64,000 bases of DNA from Pelagibius sp. Alg239-R121 (GTDB lineage: Bacteria; Pseudomonadota; Alphaproteobacteria; Kiloniellales; Kiloniellaceae): the NCBI RefSeq assembly GCF_947331435.1, contig NZ_CAMZOF010000012.1, forward strand, positions 1-64,000. Direction: 5' to 3'. Under the pieces are notes generated by a model. The model saw only the letters and a program-made list of their open reading frames with translations, searched no databases and was not told where the DNA came from. A program made the position numbers and the translations under genes. Positions 51,013-60,860 of this stretch are shown here, piece after piece (the stretch's first letter is position 1; the number at the start of each line of letters is the position of its first letter).

Positions 51013-52944
51013 TCAGTCCTTCCAAAGATTGTTTGCCGCATACTTCAGAACAATCTCAGCGGAAAACTCGTTGTAGCCACGATCCAACAGATTTTTGACC
51101 AGCGCGTCGTACTTTTCGCCCTGCTCTTCGTCGCGTGTCCGGGCTTTGGTAATGATCCGGCTGATCTCACGCACCGAGCTGGTCAGTTTCTTCTCGATAG
51201 CTTCCTTCAAAGGTTCGTAACTGTTGAAGCTGATCTTTTCATTCCGCCGGCTCGCCGCCCAAAGATAGGCGATGACTTCCTGCCGGAAACCGTCGGCAGC
51301 CGCACCGACGATGGCAATCTGCTCCTCGATCGACTGCAGGAAGGCCATATCGGGCTCCAGCTCCTCGCGGGTATCTTGATCCTTGACCGAAGTTTTGGTC
51401 ACGTAGGCTTCGGCATGATCCAGGTAGTTCTGGAACAGAGAATCGGCCTGTTCCTCGTACGCAAAGACGAAAGCACGTGTTATTTCTTTCTCCAGGATCT
51501 CAAGATAGGCCTTGTGAATGGTGTCCTGCAGGAACTCGAGATAGCGCTTACGGGTGTCGTCAGGAAAATCCGCTTCCTTGACCATGTTGATCAAGGCTTC
51601 ACGGACATGGATCGGCGTCAGACCATCCGAGCTTTCGGACAACGCATTGTCCACGGCCTTCATGATGAAACGCGGTGAGATCCCGTTCATGCCTTCAAAA
51701 GGCGCTTCTTCACGCAGCTCGTCGACATCGACCTTTTTCGCCCGGCCCTTCTCGACGATTTTTTCTCCATCGTAGATCTTCAGCTTGGTCATAAGATCGC
51801 ATTTATTCGATGGCTGCAGCCGCGACAGAACGGCAAACATCGAAGTGATCTCGAGCGTATGTGGTGCGATATGGGCGCGGAAGCCGGAAGACTTCAGCAT
51901 CTTGTCGACGATCTTCACTTCTTCGGAAACGCGTAGATTATACGGCACCTTCACCGTCACAATGCGGTCCAGGATCGCTTCGTTGGTCGGATCCGCCTTG
52001 AAACGTTGCCACTCGGCTTCATTCGAGTGCGCAACGATCGCGGTGTCCACATAGACGGTACCGTGCCGCCCGGGCGCCGGGACGAATTTTTCCTGCGTTG
52101 CCGTAATAATGGTGTGCAGGTATTCGGTCTCGTTCTTAAAGACTTCGATGAATTCGACCATGCCGCGGTTGCCGACGTTAAAGGCACCATTGAGGTCCAG
52201 AACGCGCGGATCACCTTCCGAATAACGGTCAAGCTTGGAGATGTCTTCCGACCCGATAAGAACAGAGGTGTCCTGATTGTTCGGATCGACTGGCGGCACG
52301 ATCGCCATACCGCGTCGCGCGGCCTTGGAAAAGCGGACGGTCGTCACCGGGAATTTTTCGTAGTGACCGTCGAACTCATGCTCCAAGCGATAACGGCAGA
52401 GCGGACAGAGTTCGCCGATGATGCTGACATCCAACATCTTTTCGAATTCGCGCCGCAAATGGTTTGGAATAAGATGCAGAGGTTCTTCCTGAACCGGGCA
52501 GCCTTCAATGGCAAAGAAAGGCTCCGATGCTTCAAGACCTTTACGCAGCTTCTCGGCGAGAGACGACTTGCCAGCGCCGACCGGCCCCATGAGATAGAGA
52601 ACCTGCCGGCTCTCTTCACCCTTGAGCGATGCAGAGTGGAGATAGCGGACGATCTGCGAGATAACCCGCTCCACGCCGAAGAACTCGTCTTTGAAAAAGC
52701 TGTATAGCTTGGGGGGATCGTCCCCAAACAGGCGCTTGACCTTCGGATCATCACCGCTGGAGAGCAATTCAGCGCCATCTTTGACGACGGCTTCGTAGAG
52801 TCTGGCGTGCGCCAGCTTGCAAAGATCCGGGTCGGTTTTGAGTTTGTCGAGATAGTCGAGGAGCGTGCCTTCCCACCGCGCTTCAGCATTCGCTGCGCGG
52901 TCGTTTTCGATCAGGCTTTTAAAGTCGCTCGCAGGCTTTACCAT
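51013..52944 (-). CDS. prkA: Serine protein kinase PrkA
   Basis: A kinase/AAA+ protein of about 643 residues. The P-loop GPVGAGKSS is at residues 120-128 within the N-terminal AAA+ domain, and the C-terminal PrkA kinase-like domain follows (FIMKAVDNALSESSDGLTPI region). The start ATG 52944 has GAGG seven bases upstream; 20 codons of in-frame extension are rejected. It heads the prkA-yeaH-spoVR operon, which in E. coli (yeaG) is induced by nitrogen starvation and stationary phase. Confidence 0.95.
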   Translation of the reverse strand: MVKPASDFKSLIENDRAANAEARWEGTLLDYLDKLKTDPDLCKLAHARLYEAVVKDGAELLSSGDDPKVKRLFGDDPPKLYSFFKDEFFGVERVISQIVRYLHSASLKGEESRQVLYLMGPVGAGKSSLAEKLRKGLEASEPFFAIEGCPVQEEPLHLIPNHLRREFEKMLDVSIIGELCPLCRYRLEHEFDGHYEKFPVTTVRFSKAARRGMAIVPPVDPNNQDTSVLIGSEDISKLDRYSEGDPRVLDLNGAFNVGNRGMVEFIEVFKNETEYLHTIITATQEKFVPAPGRHGTVYVDTAIVAHSNEAEWQRFKADPTNEAILDRIVTVKVPYNLRVSEEVKIVDKMLKSSGFRAHIAPHTLEITSMFAVLSRLQPSNKCDLMTKLKIYDGEKIVEKGRAKKVDVDELREEAPFEGMNGISPRFIMKAVDNALSESSDGLTPIHVREALINMVKEADFPDDTRKRYLEFLQDTIHKAYLEILEKEITRAFVFAYEEQADSLFQNYLDHAEAYVTKTSVKDQDTREELEPDMAFLQSIEEQIAIVGAAADGFRQEVIAYLWAASRRNEKISFNSYEPLKEAIEKKLTSSVREISRIITKARTRDEEQGEKYDALVKNLLDRGYNEFSAEIVLKYAANNLWKD

Positions 52945-53826
52945 AGTTGAACCTCTTTCGCTTTGGGTGGCGGAAAGGCATCCCGCCAAACCGGCAGGGG
53001 TCACTCAACTTTTCTCTGCGTCTACTATGAGATTTGGACGCCAAAGATGGCGAAATCAAGATCTTATCGTTCACTTCCACGTCAAAATCTCGGTCGGGTC
53101 GTGTTCGAAAAGGTCGTTTTGCAGGTGTTATTTTAGACCGCAAGAAACGTCGATGCGTCACCCATTACGACCAATTTGCGAGGCTTTTGCCCGCGGGATC
53201 CGAGAGCGCTTTCGGCTGACGGATTCACAACCTGAACTGACCATCATTTTGTACGCAAACTTATTAAAATTGTATGTATTTTTCGGCCTTGCCTTCGATT
53301 GTGATCGAGGGCATCAGCAGAACCGGCGGTTTTCTCCTGCTTACAGGCACATTTCCGCCGCCATGTTTCGAACTTTATTTCTGCATTGGAGCCGCGACAC
53401 CCGAGTCGCAATGGCAATTTTACAACCGAAGTTCGTCCAGTTTGCTCAATAGCCGCTCTATTTATCCTCGATACTTCCGCTAGGATGAGTTGACCTTGCG
53501 CGGCTGTTCCTCATCGAAAAGTTAAAATTTCACGATAAGCGAGTTGACCTGTCCGGCCCCAGGCACGAGACTTTAAGGCTGAGCCCGTACCAAGGTTCAC
53601 TGATAATGACTCATCGAAGCTTCGCATTCCGCCCGCTAGGCCGGATGAACGGGTTTTCTGTGAGGCATCGTCAGTGAAGCTTGATATTACACTTTCATCG
53701 CATGTCGAGGTGGGCACCGGACGTGCTATGAAGGATATGCAGCGGATAACCCAGGTCGCCAGGCTACTAAAATCGGCGATTTCATCTTGGGACTCCGGAA
53801 CAGTGGATTTAAGACAGGAGGAAAAC
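52945..53826. other. Long divergent control region, prkA / coxS
   Basis: No convincing gene in 880 bases; the open frames on both strands lack family resemblance. It must hold promoters for prkA (minus) and coxS (plus). An AT-rich stretch, TTATTAAAATTGTATGTATT, is at about 53261-53280. TCGATTGTGATCGA near 53295-53308 is a short palindrome. I cannot assign sigma-factor boxes with confidence. Confidence 0.45.
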
Positions 53827-54294
53827 ATGCCCAACGTCTCAATGACGGTTAACGGTAAGGCAGTGTCGGCTGAGGTGGAGCCGCGCACACTGCTTGTGCA
53901 GTTTCTCAGAGAGAAGCTCTCGTTGACCGGAACCCATGTGGGTTGCGATACCAGCCAATGCGGCGCCTGCGTCGTGCACGTCAACGGCAAAAGCGTTAAA
54001 GCCTGCACCACTCTGGCCGTCCAGCATGAGGGTGCCGATGTGACAACCATCGAAGGCCTGGCTCAGAACGGCGAATTGCATCCAATGCAGGAAGCCTTCA
54101 AAGAGCACCATGGTCTGCAGTGCGGATTCTGCACGCCGGGCATGGTGATGAGCGCTATCGATCTGGTGAAGACTCATCCCAATCCTGATGAGAAAACCAT
54201 CCGCGAAGGCCTGGAAGGTAACATTTGCCGCTGCACCGGCTACCACAATATCGTCAAGGCGGTGAAAGCTGCCGCCGACAACATGGGGGGTTGA
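53827..54294 (+). CDS. coxS: CO dehydrogenase-type small subunit, [2Fe-2S] protein
   Basis: A 155-residue iron-sulfur subunit of the xanthine oxidase/CO dehydrogenase family. The plant-type cluster is held by cysteines in [18 protein letters not shown] and VKAC, the second cluster by CGFCTPG and CRCTGY. The start ATG 53827 has AGGAGG upstream; an upstream ATG at 53674 would add 51 unrelated residues. It is first in an S-L-M order, typical of form II clusters, and the coxL start is 2 bases after its stop. Confidence 0.94.
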   Translation: MPNVSMTVNGKAVSAEVEPRTLLVQFLREKLSLTGTHVGCDTSQCGACVVHVNGKSVKACTTLAVQHEGADVTTIEGLAQNGELHPMQEAFKEHHGLQCGFCTPGMVMSAIDLVKTHPNPDEKTIREGLEGNICRCTGYHNIVKAVKAAADNMGG

Positions 54295-54296
54295 GC

Positions 54297-56663
54297 ATGA
54301 CCAGCGAAACAGGCGTGGGCGCCTCGGTAAAGCGTAAGGAAGATAAGCGTTTTCTCACCGGCAAAGGCCGCTATCTCGACGACATCAACCGCCCGGGACA
54401 GGCATATGGCGCGTTCCTCCGCTCGCCACATGCTTTTGCCAAGATCAAATCCATCGACACGGCAGCGGCCAGTGCGGCCCCCGGTGTCGTTGCCATCTAC
54501 ACTGGCGCGGACGTTGCGGCCGACGGCGTCGGCGGTCTGATCTGCGGCTGGGCCATCACCTCGAAAGACGGTGAGCCTCATAAAGCGCCTGCCCATCCCG
54601 CGATCGCAGTCGATACCGTGCGCCATGTGGGCGATCAGGTTGCTTTTGTAATCGCGGACACTCTTGCGCAGGCCAAAGACGCCGCCGAGTTGATCGAGGT
54701 CGATTATGAGGAGATGACCCCGGTGGTTGACGGCGCGGCTGCGGTCGCAGCCGGTGCGCCACAGGTGCACGACGATGTGCCGGGCAACCTCTGTTATGAC
54801 TGGGAACTGGGTGATCAGGCTGCAGTCGACGCGGCATTCGCTTCGGCGGCCCATGTCACTACGCTCGATATCTATAATAACCGCCTCGTTCCCAACGCCA
54901 TGGAGCCCCGGGCAGCCATTGGCGACTACGATAGCGGCAACGATGAAATCCTGCTCTATACCACGAGCCAGAACCCGCATGTGGCACGCCTGGTGCTCTC
55001 CGCCTTTGTCGGTATTGCACCGGAACACAAACTGCGGGTGATCGCCCCCGATGTCGGTGGCGGCTTTGGCTCCAAGATCTTCATCTACGCCGAGGAGACG
55101 ATCTGTGCCTGGGCGGCTAAAAAGCTCGACCGGGCTGTCAAATGGACTGCCGAACGTTCGGAATCCTTCCTTTCGGACGCTCACGGCCGTGACCACCACA
55201 CCACCGCTGAACTGGCGATGGATGCGAACGGGAAGTTCCTGGGTCTGCGGGTCAACACCATCGCCAACATGGGGGCCTACCTATCCACCTTCGCGACATC
55301 GGTGCCCAGCTATCTCTATGCAACTCTGCTGGCCGGGCAGTACACTACGCCCGCGATCTACGCGAACGTAAAAGCGGTCTTCACCAATACCGCGCCCGTT
55401 GATGCCTACCGGGGCGCCGGCCGGCCCGAAGCCACCTATGTGGTTGAGCGCATCGTGGAGCGCGCAGCCAGGGATCTGGGGATTTCGCCGGTGGAACTGC
55501 GCAAACGCAATTTCATCGCACCGGACGCTTATCCTTACGAGACGCCGGTCATCATGACCTACGATTCCGGCAACTACCCACTCAACCTCGATACCGCCCT
55601 CAAGTTGATCGATTACGACGGCTTTGCGGCACGTCGGGCAGAGTCGGAAAGCCGCGGCAAGAAACGCGGCATCGGCCTGTCGTCTTTCATCGAAGCCTGC
55701 GGTATCGCTCCGTCAGCAGCAGTTGGCTCCCTGGGCGCCGGTGTCGGCCTCTGGGAATCGGCGCAGGTCCGCTTCAACCCAACTGGGGGCGTCACGGTCT
55801 TTACCGGCAGTCATTCGCACGGTCAGGGTCACGAGACGACCTTTGCGCAGTTGATCTCCGAACATCTGGGCGTGCCGATCGAGAACGTCGAGGTTTCGCA
55901 TGGCGATACGGGCAAAGTGCCCTTCGGTATGGGGACCTACGGTTCGCGTTCGCTTGCCGTAGGTGGCTCGGCCATCATGCGGGCCGTCGACAAGATCGTC
56001 GAGAAAGGCAAAAAGGTGGCTGCCCACCTGATGGAAGCCTCCGCCGAAGATATCGAGCATGCGAATGGCGTGTTCAAGGTCGCCGGTACGGACAAACAGG
56101 TGACCATGGCCGAAGTGGCCTTTGCCGCCTATGTGCCGCACAACTATCCGCCGGATCTAGAGCCCGGCATGGATGAAACGGCCTTCTATGATCCGACCAA
56201 CTTTACCTTCCCTGCCGGCACGCACATTGCAGAGGTCGAGGTGGATCCGGATACCGGTGCCGTTGAAGTCGTCGACTGGGCGGCTTCGGACGACTTCGGA
56301 AACGTCATCAACCCGATGATTGTCGAAGGCCAGATCCATGGTGGTGTGGCACAAGGCATTGGTCAGGCGCTGCTGGAGAACGCAGTCTATGATCCGGACA
56401 CCGGGCAGCTGTTGAGCGGTTCCTACATGGATTACACCATGCCGCGTGCAGATGATCTGCCGAGCTTCAAAATCGAAACCACCAACACCCCCTGCCCCGG
56501 CAATCCGCTCGGTGTGAAGGGTTGCGGTGAAGCCGGTGCCATTGCCGCACCCGCGGCCTTGATGAACGCCATCACCGATGCCATCGGCGTCGAGATCGAT
56601 ATGCCGGCAACCCGTGAAAAAGTCTGGCGCGCGGCGCAATCCGCGCAACAGGCCGCCGAGTAA
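54297..56663 (+). CDS. coxL: Form II CO dehydrogenase-type molybdenum large subunit
   Basis: A molybdopterin-cytosine-dinucleotide-binding catalytic subunit of about 788 residues. The active-site loop is AYRGAGR, the form II signature, instead of AYXCSFR of proven CO-oxidising form I enzymes. GGGFGSK, the [20 protein letters not shown] stretch and [19 protein letters not shown] are standard. The ATG 54297 follows coxS directly. The physiological substrate of form II enzymes is disputed, so CO oxidation should not be assumed; an aldehyde or N-heterocycle hydroxylase is equally possible. Confidence 0.93.
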   Translation: MTSETGVGASVKRKEDKRFLTGKGRYLDDINRPGQAYGAFLRSPHAFAKIKSIDTAAASAAPGVVAIYTGADVAADGVGGLICGWAITSKDGEPHKAPAHPAIAVDTVRHVGDQVAFVIADTLAQAKDAAELIEVDYEEMTPVVDGAAAVAAGAPQVHDDVPGNLCYDWELGDQAAVDAAFASAAHVTTLDIYNNRLVPNAMEPRAAIGDYDSGNDEILLYTTSQNPHVARLVLSAFVGIAPEHKLRVIAPDVGGGFGSKIFIYAEETICAWAAKKLDRAVKWTAERSESFLSDAHGRDHHTTAELAMDANGKFLGLRVNTIANMGAYLSTFATSVPSYLYATLLAGQYTTPAIYANVKAVFTNTAPVDAYRGAGRPEATYVVERIVERAARDLGISPVELRKRNFIAPDAYPYETPVIMTYDSGNYPLNLDTALKLIDYDGFAARRAESESRGKKRGIGLSSFIEACGIAPSAAVGSLGAGVGLWESAQVRFNPTGGVTVFTGSHSHGQGHETTFAQLISEHLGVPIENVEVSHGDTGKVPFGMGTYGSRSLAVGGSAIMRAVDKIVEKGKKVAAHLMEASAEDIEHANGVFKVAGTDKQVTMAEVAFAAYVPHNYPPDLEPGMDETAFYDPTNFTFPAGTHIAEVEVDPDTGAVEVVDWAASDDFGNVINPMIVEGQIHGGVAQGIGQALLENAVYDPDTGQLLSGSYMDYTMPRADDLPSFKIETTNTPCPGNPLGVKGCGEAGAIAAPAALMNAITDAIGVEIDMPATREKVWRAAQSAQQAAE

Positions 56664-56676
56664 GGAGGAAATATCA

Positions 56677-57468
56677 ATGTACGAATTTAATTATCATCGT
56701 CCTGGCTCGGTGGACGAAGCGGTTGGCTTGATCAGCGAAGACGCCAAAATCCTCGCTGGTGGACAATCGTTGCTGCCGACCATGAAGCTTCGGTTGGCTC
56801 AGCCATCCGACATGATCGATCTGGCCGGCATTCCGGGTCTTTCGGATATCTCCGTCGACGGCTCGACCGTGACGATTGGGGCCACGGCCACCCATGCTTC
56901 GGTTGCCGCTTCCTCCGCTGTCGCCGGTGCGATCCCGGCCCTGGCGAAACTGGCCTCAGGTATAGGCGATGCGCAGGTGCGCAACATGGGCACCATGGGC
57001 GGTTCGGTCGCAAACGCCGATCCGGCAGCGGATTATCCTGCTGCACTGGTCGGTCTGGGCGCGACCGTCCACACAAACAGCCGGACCGTAGCCGCCGACG
57101 ATTTCTTCACCGGGATCTTTGAGACGGATCTGGCGGAGAACGAGATCGTCACCAAGGTCAGCTTTCCGGTACCTCAGGCCGCGGCTTATGTGAAGTTCGC
57201 CAATCCGGCTTCGCGCTACGCAATTGTCGGTGTCTTCGTGGCCAAAACGGCGGACGGTGTCCGGGTGGCGGTTACGGGTGCCGGCGGCAGCGTATTTCGT
57301 GCAAGCGATATGGAAGCAGCCTTGAACGGCAACTTCTCGGCTTCGTCGCTGGACGGCATCGCAGTTGCCTCGGATGACCTGAACAGCGATCTGCATGCCT
57401 CGGCCGATTACCGGGCACACTTGGTTTCGGTGATGGCCAAACGCGCGGTCCAGGCCGCCGGCGGCTGA
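56677..57468 (+). CDS. coxM: CO dehydrogenase-type medium subunit, FAD protein
   Basis: A 263-residue FAD-binding subunit that passes electrons from the iron-sulfur subunit to the respiratory chain. The FAD motifs AGGQSLLP and TMGGSVANADPAADYPAA are present. AAGGAGGAAATATCA directly precedes the ATG at 56677; the longer frame inside coxL is rejected. At 263 residues it is slightly shorter than typical CoxM (about 285). A strong terminator follows. Confidence 0.93.
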   Translation: MYEFNYHRPGSVDEAVGLISEDAKILAGGQSLLPTMKLRLAQPSDMIDLAGIPGLSDISVDGSTVTIGATATHASVAASSAVAGAIPALAKLASGIGDAQVRNMGTMGGSVANADPAADYPAALVGLGATVHTNSRTVAADDFFTGIFETDLAENEIVTKVSFPVPQAAAYVKFANPASRYAIVGVFVAKTADGVRVAVTGAGGSVFRASDMEAALNGNFSASSLDGIAVASDDLNSDLHASADYRAHLVSVMAKRAVQAAGG

Positions 57469-57490
57469 CGGAGCCTCATGGGCTAACAAG

Positions 57491-57523
57491 CAAGGGGAGG
57501 CCTAGCCTCCCCTTGTTCTTTTT
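57491..57523 (+). terminator. Rho-independent terminator after coxM
   Basis: CAAGGGGAGGC (57491-57501) and GCCTCCCCTTG (57505-57515) form a perfect 11-base-pair stem with a 3-base CTA loop, followed by TTCTTTTT. This is the clearest terminator in the window. It separates the structural coxSLM genes from the accessory genes that start at 57579, so those either have their own promoter or are fed by partial read-through. Confidence 0.9.
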
Positions 57524-57578
57524 GATCTAATCGCCTTCACCTTCAAAGCCCCCGATTACCAAGGATTAACCGCGTTCC

Positions 57579-58502
57579 ATGGCCACTGAGCTTCCGACCT
57601 CCATCGATCACGTCGCCGAACTTCTGGGTCAGGCTGACTATGTTGCCGACCGCAGCCTGGCAACAGTTCTATATCTCAGCCTCAAAATGGGGCGCCCCCT
57701 GTTCTTGGAAGGCGAGGCCGGCGTTGGTAAAACCGAAATTGCCAAAGTCTTGGCTTCGACTTTGGATCGACCTTTGGTTCGTCTGCAATGCTACGAAGGT
57801 CTCGACGTGGGTTCAGCGGTCTACGAGTGGAATTACGCCCGGCAGATGATTGAGATTCGGCTTGCCGAAGCGACCGGTGGTGCCGACCGGCAACAACTCG
57901 GGAAAGACATCTTTTCGCAGGACTTTTTGGTTAAACGCCCCTTGATGACGGCGCTCGAGGCCTCACCGCGCGGCGCACCGGTGCTGCTGATCGACGAGTT
58001 GGACCGTACTGACGAGCCTTTCGAAGCCTACCTGCTCGAGGTTCTCTCGGATTTTCAGATCACCATTCCCGAGATCGGCACGATCAAGGCCGAAGAACCG
58101 CCTATCGTCATCGTGACATCAAATCGGACCCGCGAAATTCACGATGCGCTGAAACGGCGCTGTCTCTATCACTGGGTCGACTATCCCGATGCCGAACGCG
58201 AACTTCAAATCCTGCGTCTAAAGGCGCCTGGCGCCGCTGAACGGCTCAGCCAGGAAATCGTCGCTTTCATTCAGAAACTGCGCAAAGATGCGGAGCTCTT
58301 TAAACTGCCGGGCATTGCCGAGACCATCGACTGGACTCAGGCCCTCACCCAATTGGATGTCATGTCTCTGGATCCCGGCGTGATCAACGACACTCTTGGA
58401 GTCTTGCTGAAATACCAGGACGATATCGCCAAAATTCAGGGATCGGAGGCCGCGACCCTCTTGGGTGAGGTTCAGGCCGAAATGGCTGCCGCACCGCAAT
58501 GA
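57579..58502 (+). CDS. coxD: MoxR-family AAA+ ATPase CoxD
   Basis: A 307-residue AAA+ chaperone. Walker A is GEAGVGKTE, Walker B is PVLLIDELDRTDE, and the sensor region has VTSNRTREIHDALKRRCLYHW. CoxD is needed to insert sulfur into the Cu/Mo or Mo centre of CO-dehydrogenase-type enzymes. It overlaps coxE by 4 bases, a standard ATPase-VWA pair. Confidence 0.92.
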   Translation: MATELPTSIDHVAELLGQADYVADRSLATVLYLSLKMGRPLFLEGEAGVGKTEIAKVLASTLDRPLVRLQCYEGLDVGSAVYEWNYARQMIEIRLAEATGGADRQQLGKDIFSQDFLVKRPLMTALEASPRGAPVLLIDELDRTDEPFEAYLLEVLSDFQITIPEIGTIKAEEPPIVIVTSNRTREIHDALKRRCLYHWVDYPDAERELQILRLKAPGAAERLSQEIVAFIQKLRKDAELFKLPGIAETIDWTQALTQLDVMSLDPGVINDTLGVLLKYQDDIAKIQGSEAATLLGEVQAEMAAAPQ

Positions 58503-59770
58503 CGGGCGGACGCGACATAGGGCCTGATGGTTCGCTCCCCGAAGCAAATGGCGGAAAATTCGCCGAAAATATCATGCATTTTGCCCGCGTACTGCGGCGC
58601 GCCGGGCTGCCTGTCGGTCCCAGTAAGGTAGTCGAAGCTTTGCGGGCAGTGGAAATCGCCGGCTTGCAGAGGCGTGACGACTTTTACTGGACGTTGCACG
58701 CAATCTTCGTGAACCGCCGTGACCAGCGCGAGCTGTTCGATCAGACCTTTCACATCTTCTGGCGCAATCCCGAACTGCTTGAAAAGATGATGTCGATGAT
58801 GCTGCCCACAACATTTTTGGAGGACGGCCCGGAACAGGAGCGGGAGAAGGCCAGCCGGCGTGTGTCCGATGCCATGGCGCCTGAGAGCGAGAGCATGCCT
58901 TCGTCCAGGGGCGAAGAAGAAGGCGAGACGATCGAGATTGATGCCACTCTGACGTATTCCGACCAAGAAAACCTGCGCAGTATGGATTTTGAATCCATGT
59001 CGGCGGAAGAAGTCGCGCTGGCTAAGAAGGCGATCGCTGGGCTGCGACTGCCCATTGTCGCTGTACCAACCCGCCGTTTTAAACCCGACGCGCGCGGGCA
59101 GAAGATCGATATGCGCCGGTCTCTGCGGGCTTCCCTGCGTTCAGGTGGCGACAGCATCCCCTTGCGCCGCCGCGCACGGGTCCATCGGCATCCGCCTCTG
59201 GTCGTGCTTTGCGATATTTCCGGTTCCATGAGTCAGTACAGCCGCATGTTCCTGCACTTCCTGCATGCGATCACAAACGACCGCGACCGGGTCCATACTT
59301 TTCTGTTCGGCACCCGCCTGACCAACGTGACACGCTACCTGCGAACCAGAGACGTCGATGTAGCACTGGAAAAGATCGGTGAATCGGTTGAGGATTGGTC
59401 CGGCGGCACGCGAATTGGGCAAACCCTGTCAGAATTTAATGTCAATTGGTCACGCCGGGTTCTGGGACAGGGCGCGCTGGTGCTGTTTATCTCCGACGGC
59501 CTGGACCGTGACGCCGGAACCGGTCTGAGCGAAGAAATGGAGCGCCTACATAAATCCTGCCGACGACTTATTTGGCTGAACCCGCTCTTGCGTTACGATG
59601 GCTTCGAACCAAAATCGAAAGGCATCCGGGCAATCCTGCCGCACGTCGACGATTTTCGCTCGGTGCACAGCTTAAACTCCCTGGACGAGCTTGCGGGCGT
59701 CCTTAGTCGGCCGCCCAGCCGCGTCCAGGAGGGTCACGTTTCGATTCAGGAAGGGAATTTTGCCGCATGA
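58499..59770 (+). CDS. coxE: VWA domain-containing protein CoxE
   Basis: A 423-residue protein with a C-terminal von Willebrand factor A domain. The MIDAS motif DISGSMSQYS starts at Asp239; the N-terminal half is helical with an acidic middle section. CoxE works with CoxD in maturation of the molybdenum hydroxylase. It overlaps coxD and the following XdhC-like gene by 4 bases each. Confidence 0.9.
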   Translation: MTGGRDIGPDGSLPEANGGKFAENIMHFARVLRRAGLPVGPSKVVEALRAVEIAGLQRRDDFYWTLHAIFVNRRDQRELFDQTFHIFWRNPELLEKMMSMMLPTTFLEDGPEQEREKASRRVSDAMAPESESMPSSRGEEEGETIEIDATLTYSDQENLRSMDFESMSAEEVALAKKAIAGLRLPIVAVPTRRFKPDARGQKIDMRRSLRASLRSGGDSIPLRRRARVHRHPPLVVLCDISGSMSQYSRMFLHFLHAITNDRDRVHTFLFGTRLTNVTRYLRTRDVDVALEKIGESVEDWSGGTRIGQTLSEFNVNWSRRVLGQGALVLFISDGLDRDAGTGLSEEMERLHKSCRRLIWLNPLLRYDGFEPKSKGIRAILPHVDDFRSVHSLNSLDELAGVLSRPPSRVQEGHVSIQEGNFAA

Positions 59771-60108
59771 CAGAGTCACCTCTCGTTCAACAGGAAGAAG
59801 CCGACATCCTGCGTCAAGCCGCTGCCTGGAAGGCCGAAGGTCGGGATGTTGCCATCGCAACGGTTGTCTCGACCTGGGGCTCTGCCCCCCGCCCCGCCGG
59901 CAGCCAACTGGTGGTCGACGGAGCAATGAACATGATCGGATCGGTTAGCGGCGGGTGCGTTGAAAGCGCCGTCGTGCAGGAGGCCCTCGATATCATGGAG
60001 AGCGGTACGCCAAAGCTGCTGGAGTTCGGCGTCAGCAACAGCCAGGCCTGGGACGTGGGATTGGCCTGCGGCGGCAAGATCCAGGTGTTTGTCGAGCGGC
60101 TTAACTGA
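59767..60108 (+). CDS. XdhC/CoxI N-terminal domain protein
   Basis: A 113-residue protein equal to the XdhC_CoxI domain alone (VVSTWGSAPRPAGSQLVVD and GSVSGGCVESAVVQEALDIM). XdhC proteins bind and sulfurylate the molybdenum cofactor before insertion. Here the Rossmann half is encoded by the next gene, overlapping by one base (TGATG), so the usual single protein is split in two. Confidence 0.88.
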   Translation: MTESPLVQQEEADILRQAAAWKAEGRDVAIATVVSTWGSAPRPAGSQLVVDGAMNMIGSVSGGCVESAVVQEALDIMESGTPKLLEFGVSNSQAWDVGLACGGKIQVFVERLN

Positions 60109-60860
60109 TGAAGAGCGATACTCTTGGGCAGATTCAGTCAGATAGAGACGGCAAAAAACCAGTCGTACGCGCGCTCGACCTGGCAACCGGCGACGAGCAT
60201 CTGATTCACCCTTTTCAAGGCAACTCGAACGATCCTTTGATTGAAGCGGCACAGACTGCCGCTCTCGCCGACAAAAGCCAGGTGTTCGAGGCTGACGGCA
60301 AACGCATCTTCCTACAGGTGTTCAATCCACCCCTGCGTATGATCGTGGTCGGTGCGGTTCATATCTCACAGGCTTTGGTTCCGATGGCTCAAATTGCCGG
60401 TTATGACGTGACGGTGGTCGATCCACGCCGCGCTTTCGGCAGCGATTTGCGCTTTCCTGGCGTCACACTCTCCAACGACTGGCCGGATACCGCCCTGGAG
60501 ACCCTAACCCCGGACCGGCGGACCGCCATCGTCACCCTGACTCACGATCCGAAGATCGACGACCCGGCACTGAACGCCGCTCTCAAATCGACAGCCTTTT
60601 ACATCGGCTCACTGGGCAGTCGGAAAACCCATGCCGCACGACTCGCCCGTCTTAGCGCCGCAGGCTTCGACGAAGCGGCGCAGGCGCGCATCGACGGACC
60701 GATCGGGCTTGCCATAGGTGCTAAGTCGCCTGCCGAGATTGCCGTCTCAATCCTCGCAAAGATTACCCAGACGCTGCGTCAAGGCGCGACCGAGGCCAAG
60801 ACGGCATCTGTGACGAGACCAGATAAAGCCGAGGCGTCCGCAATGAGTCCCACTGCATGA
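60108..60860 (+). CDS. XdhC family protein, Rossmann half
   Basis: A 250-residue protein carrying the XdhC C-terminal Rossmann-like domain (NPPLRMIVVGAVHISQALVP, VVDPRRAFGSDLRFPG, FYIGSLGSRKTHAARLARL). The short N-terminal region is not the XdhC_CoxI domain, which is on the preceding gene. The two presumably act together on the molybdenum cofactor. It overlaps the next gene by 4 bases. Confidence 0.88.
   Translation: MKSDTLGQIQSDRDGKKPVVRALDLATGDEHLIHPFQGNSNDPLIEAAQTAALADKSQVFEADGKRIFLQVFNPPLRMIVVGAVHISQALVPMAQIAGYDVTVVDPRRAFGSDLRFPGVTLSNDWPDTALETLTPDRRTAIVTLTHDPKIDDPALNAALKSTAFYIGSLGSRKTHAARLARLSAAGFDEAAQARIDGPIGLAIGAKSPAEIAVSILAKITQTLRQGATEAKTASVTRPDKAEASAMSPTA

Noticed and set aside
54240-55199. 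Minus-strand open frame of 319 codons inside coxL
   Set aside because: It is antisense to coxL, which has clear motifs, and has no recognisable domain.
54297-56663. Form I, proven CO-oxidising dehydrogenase
   Set aside because: The active-site loop is AYRGAGR and the order is S-L-M, both form II traits.
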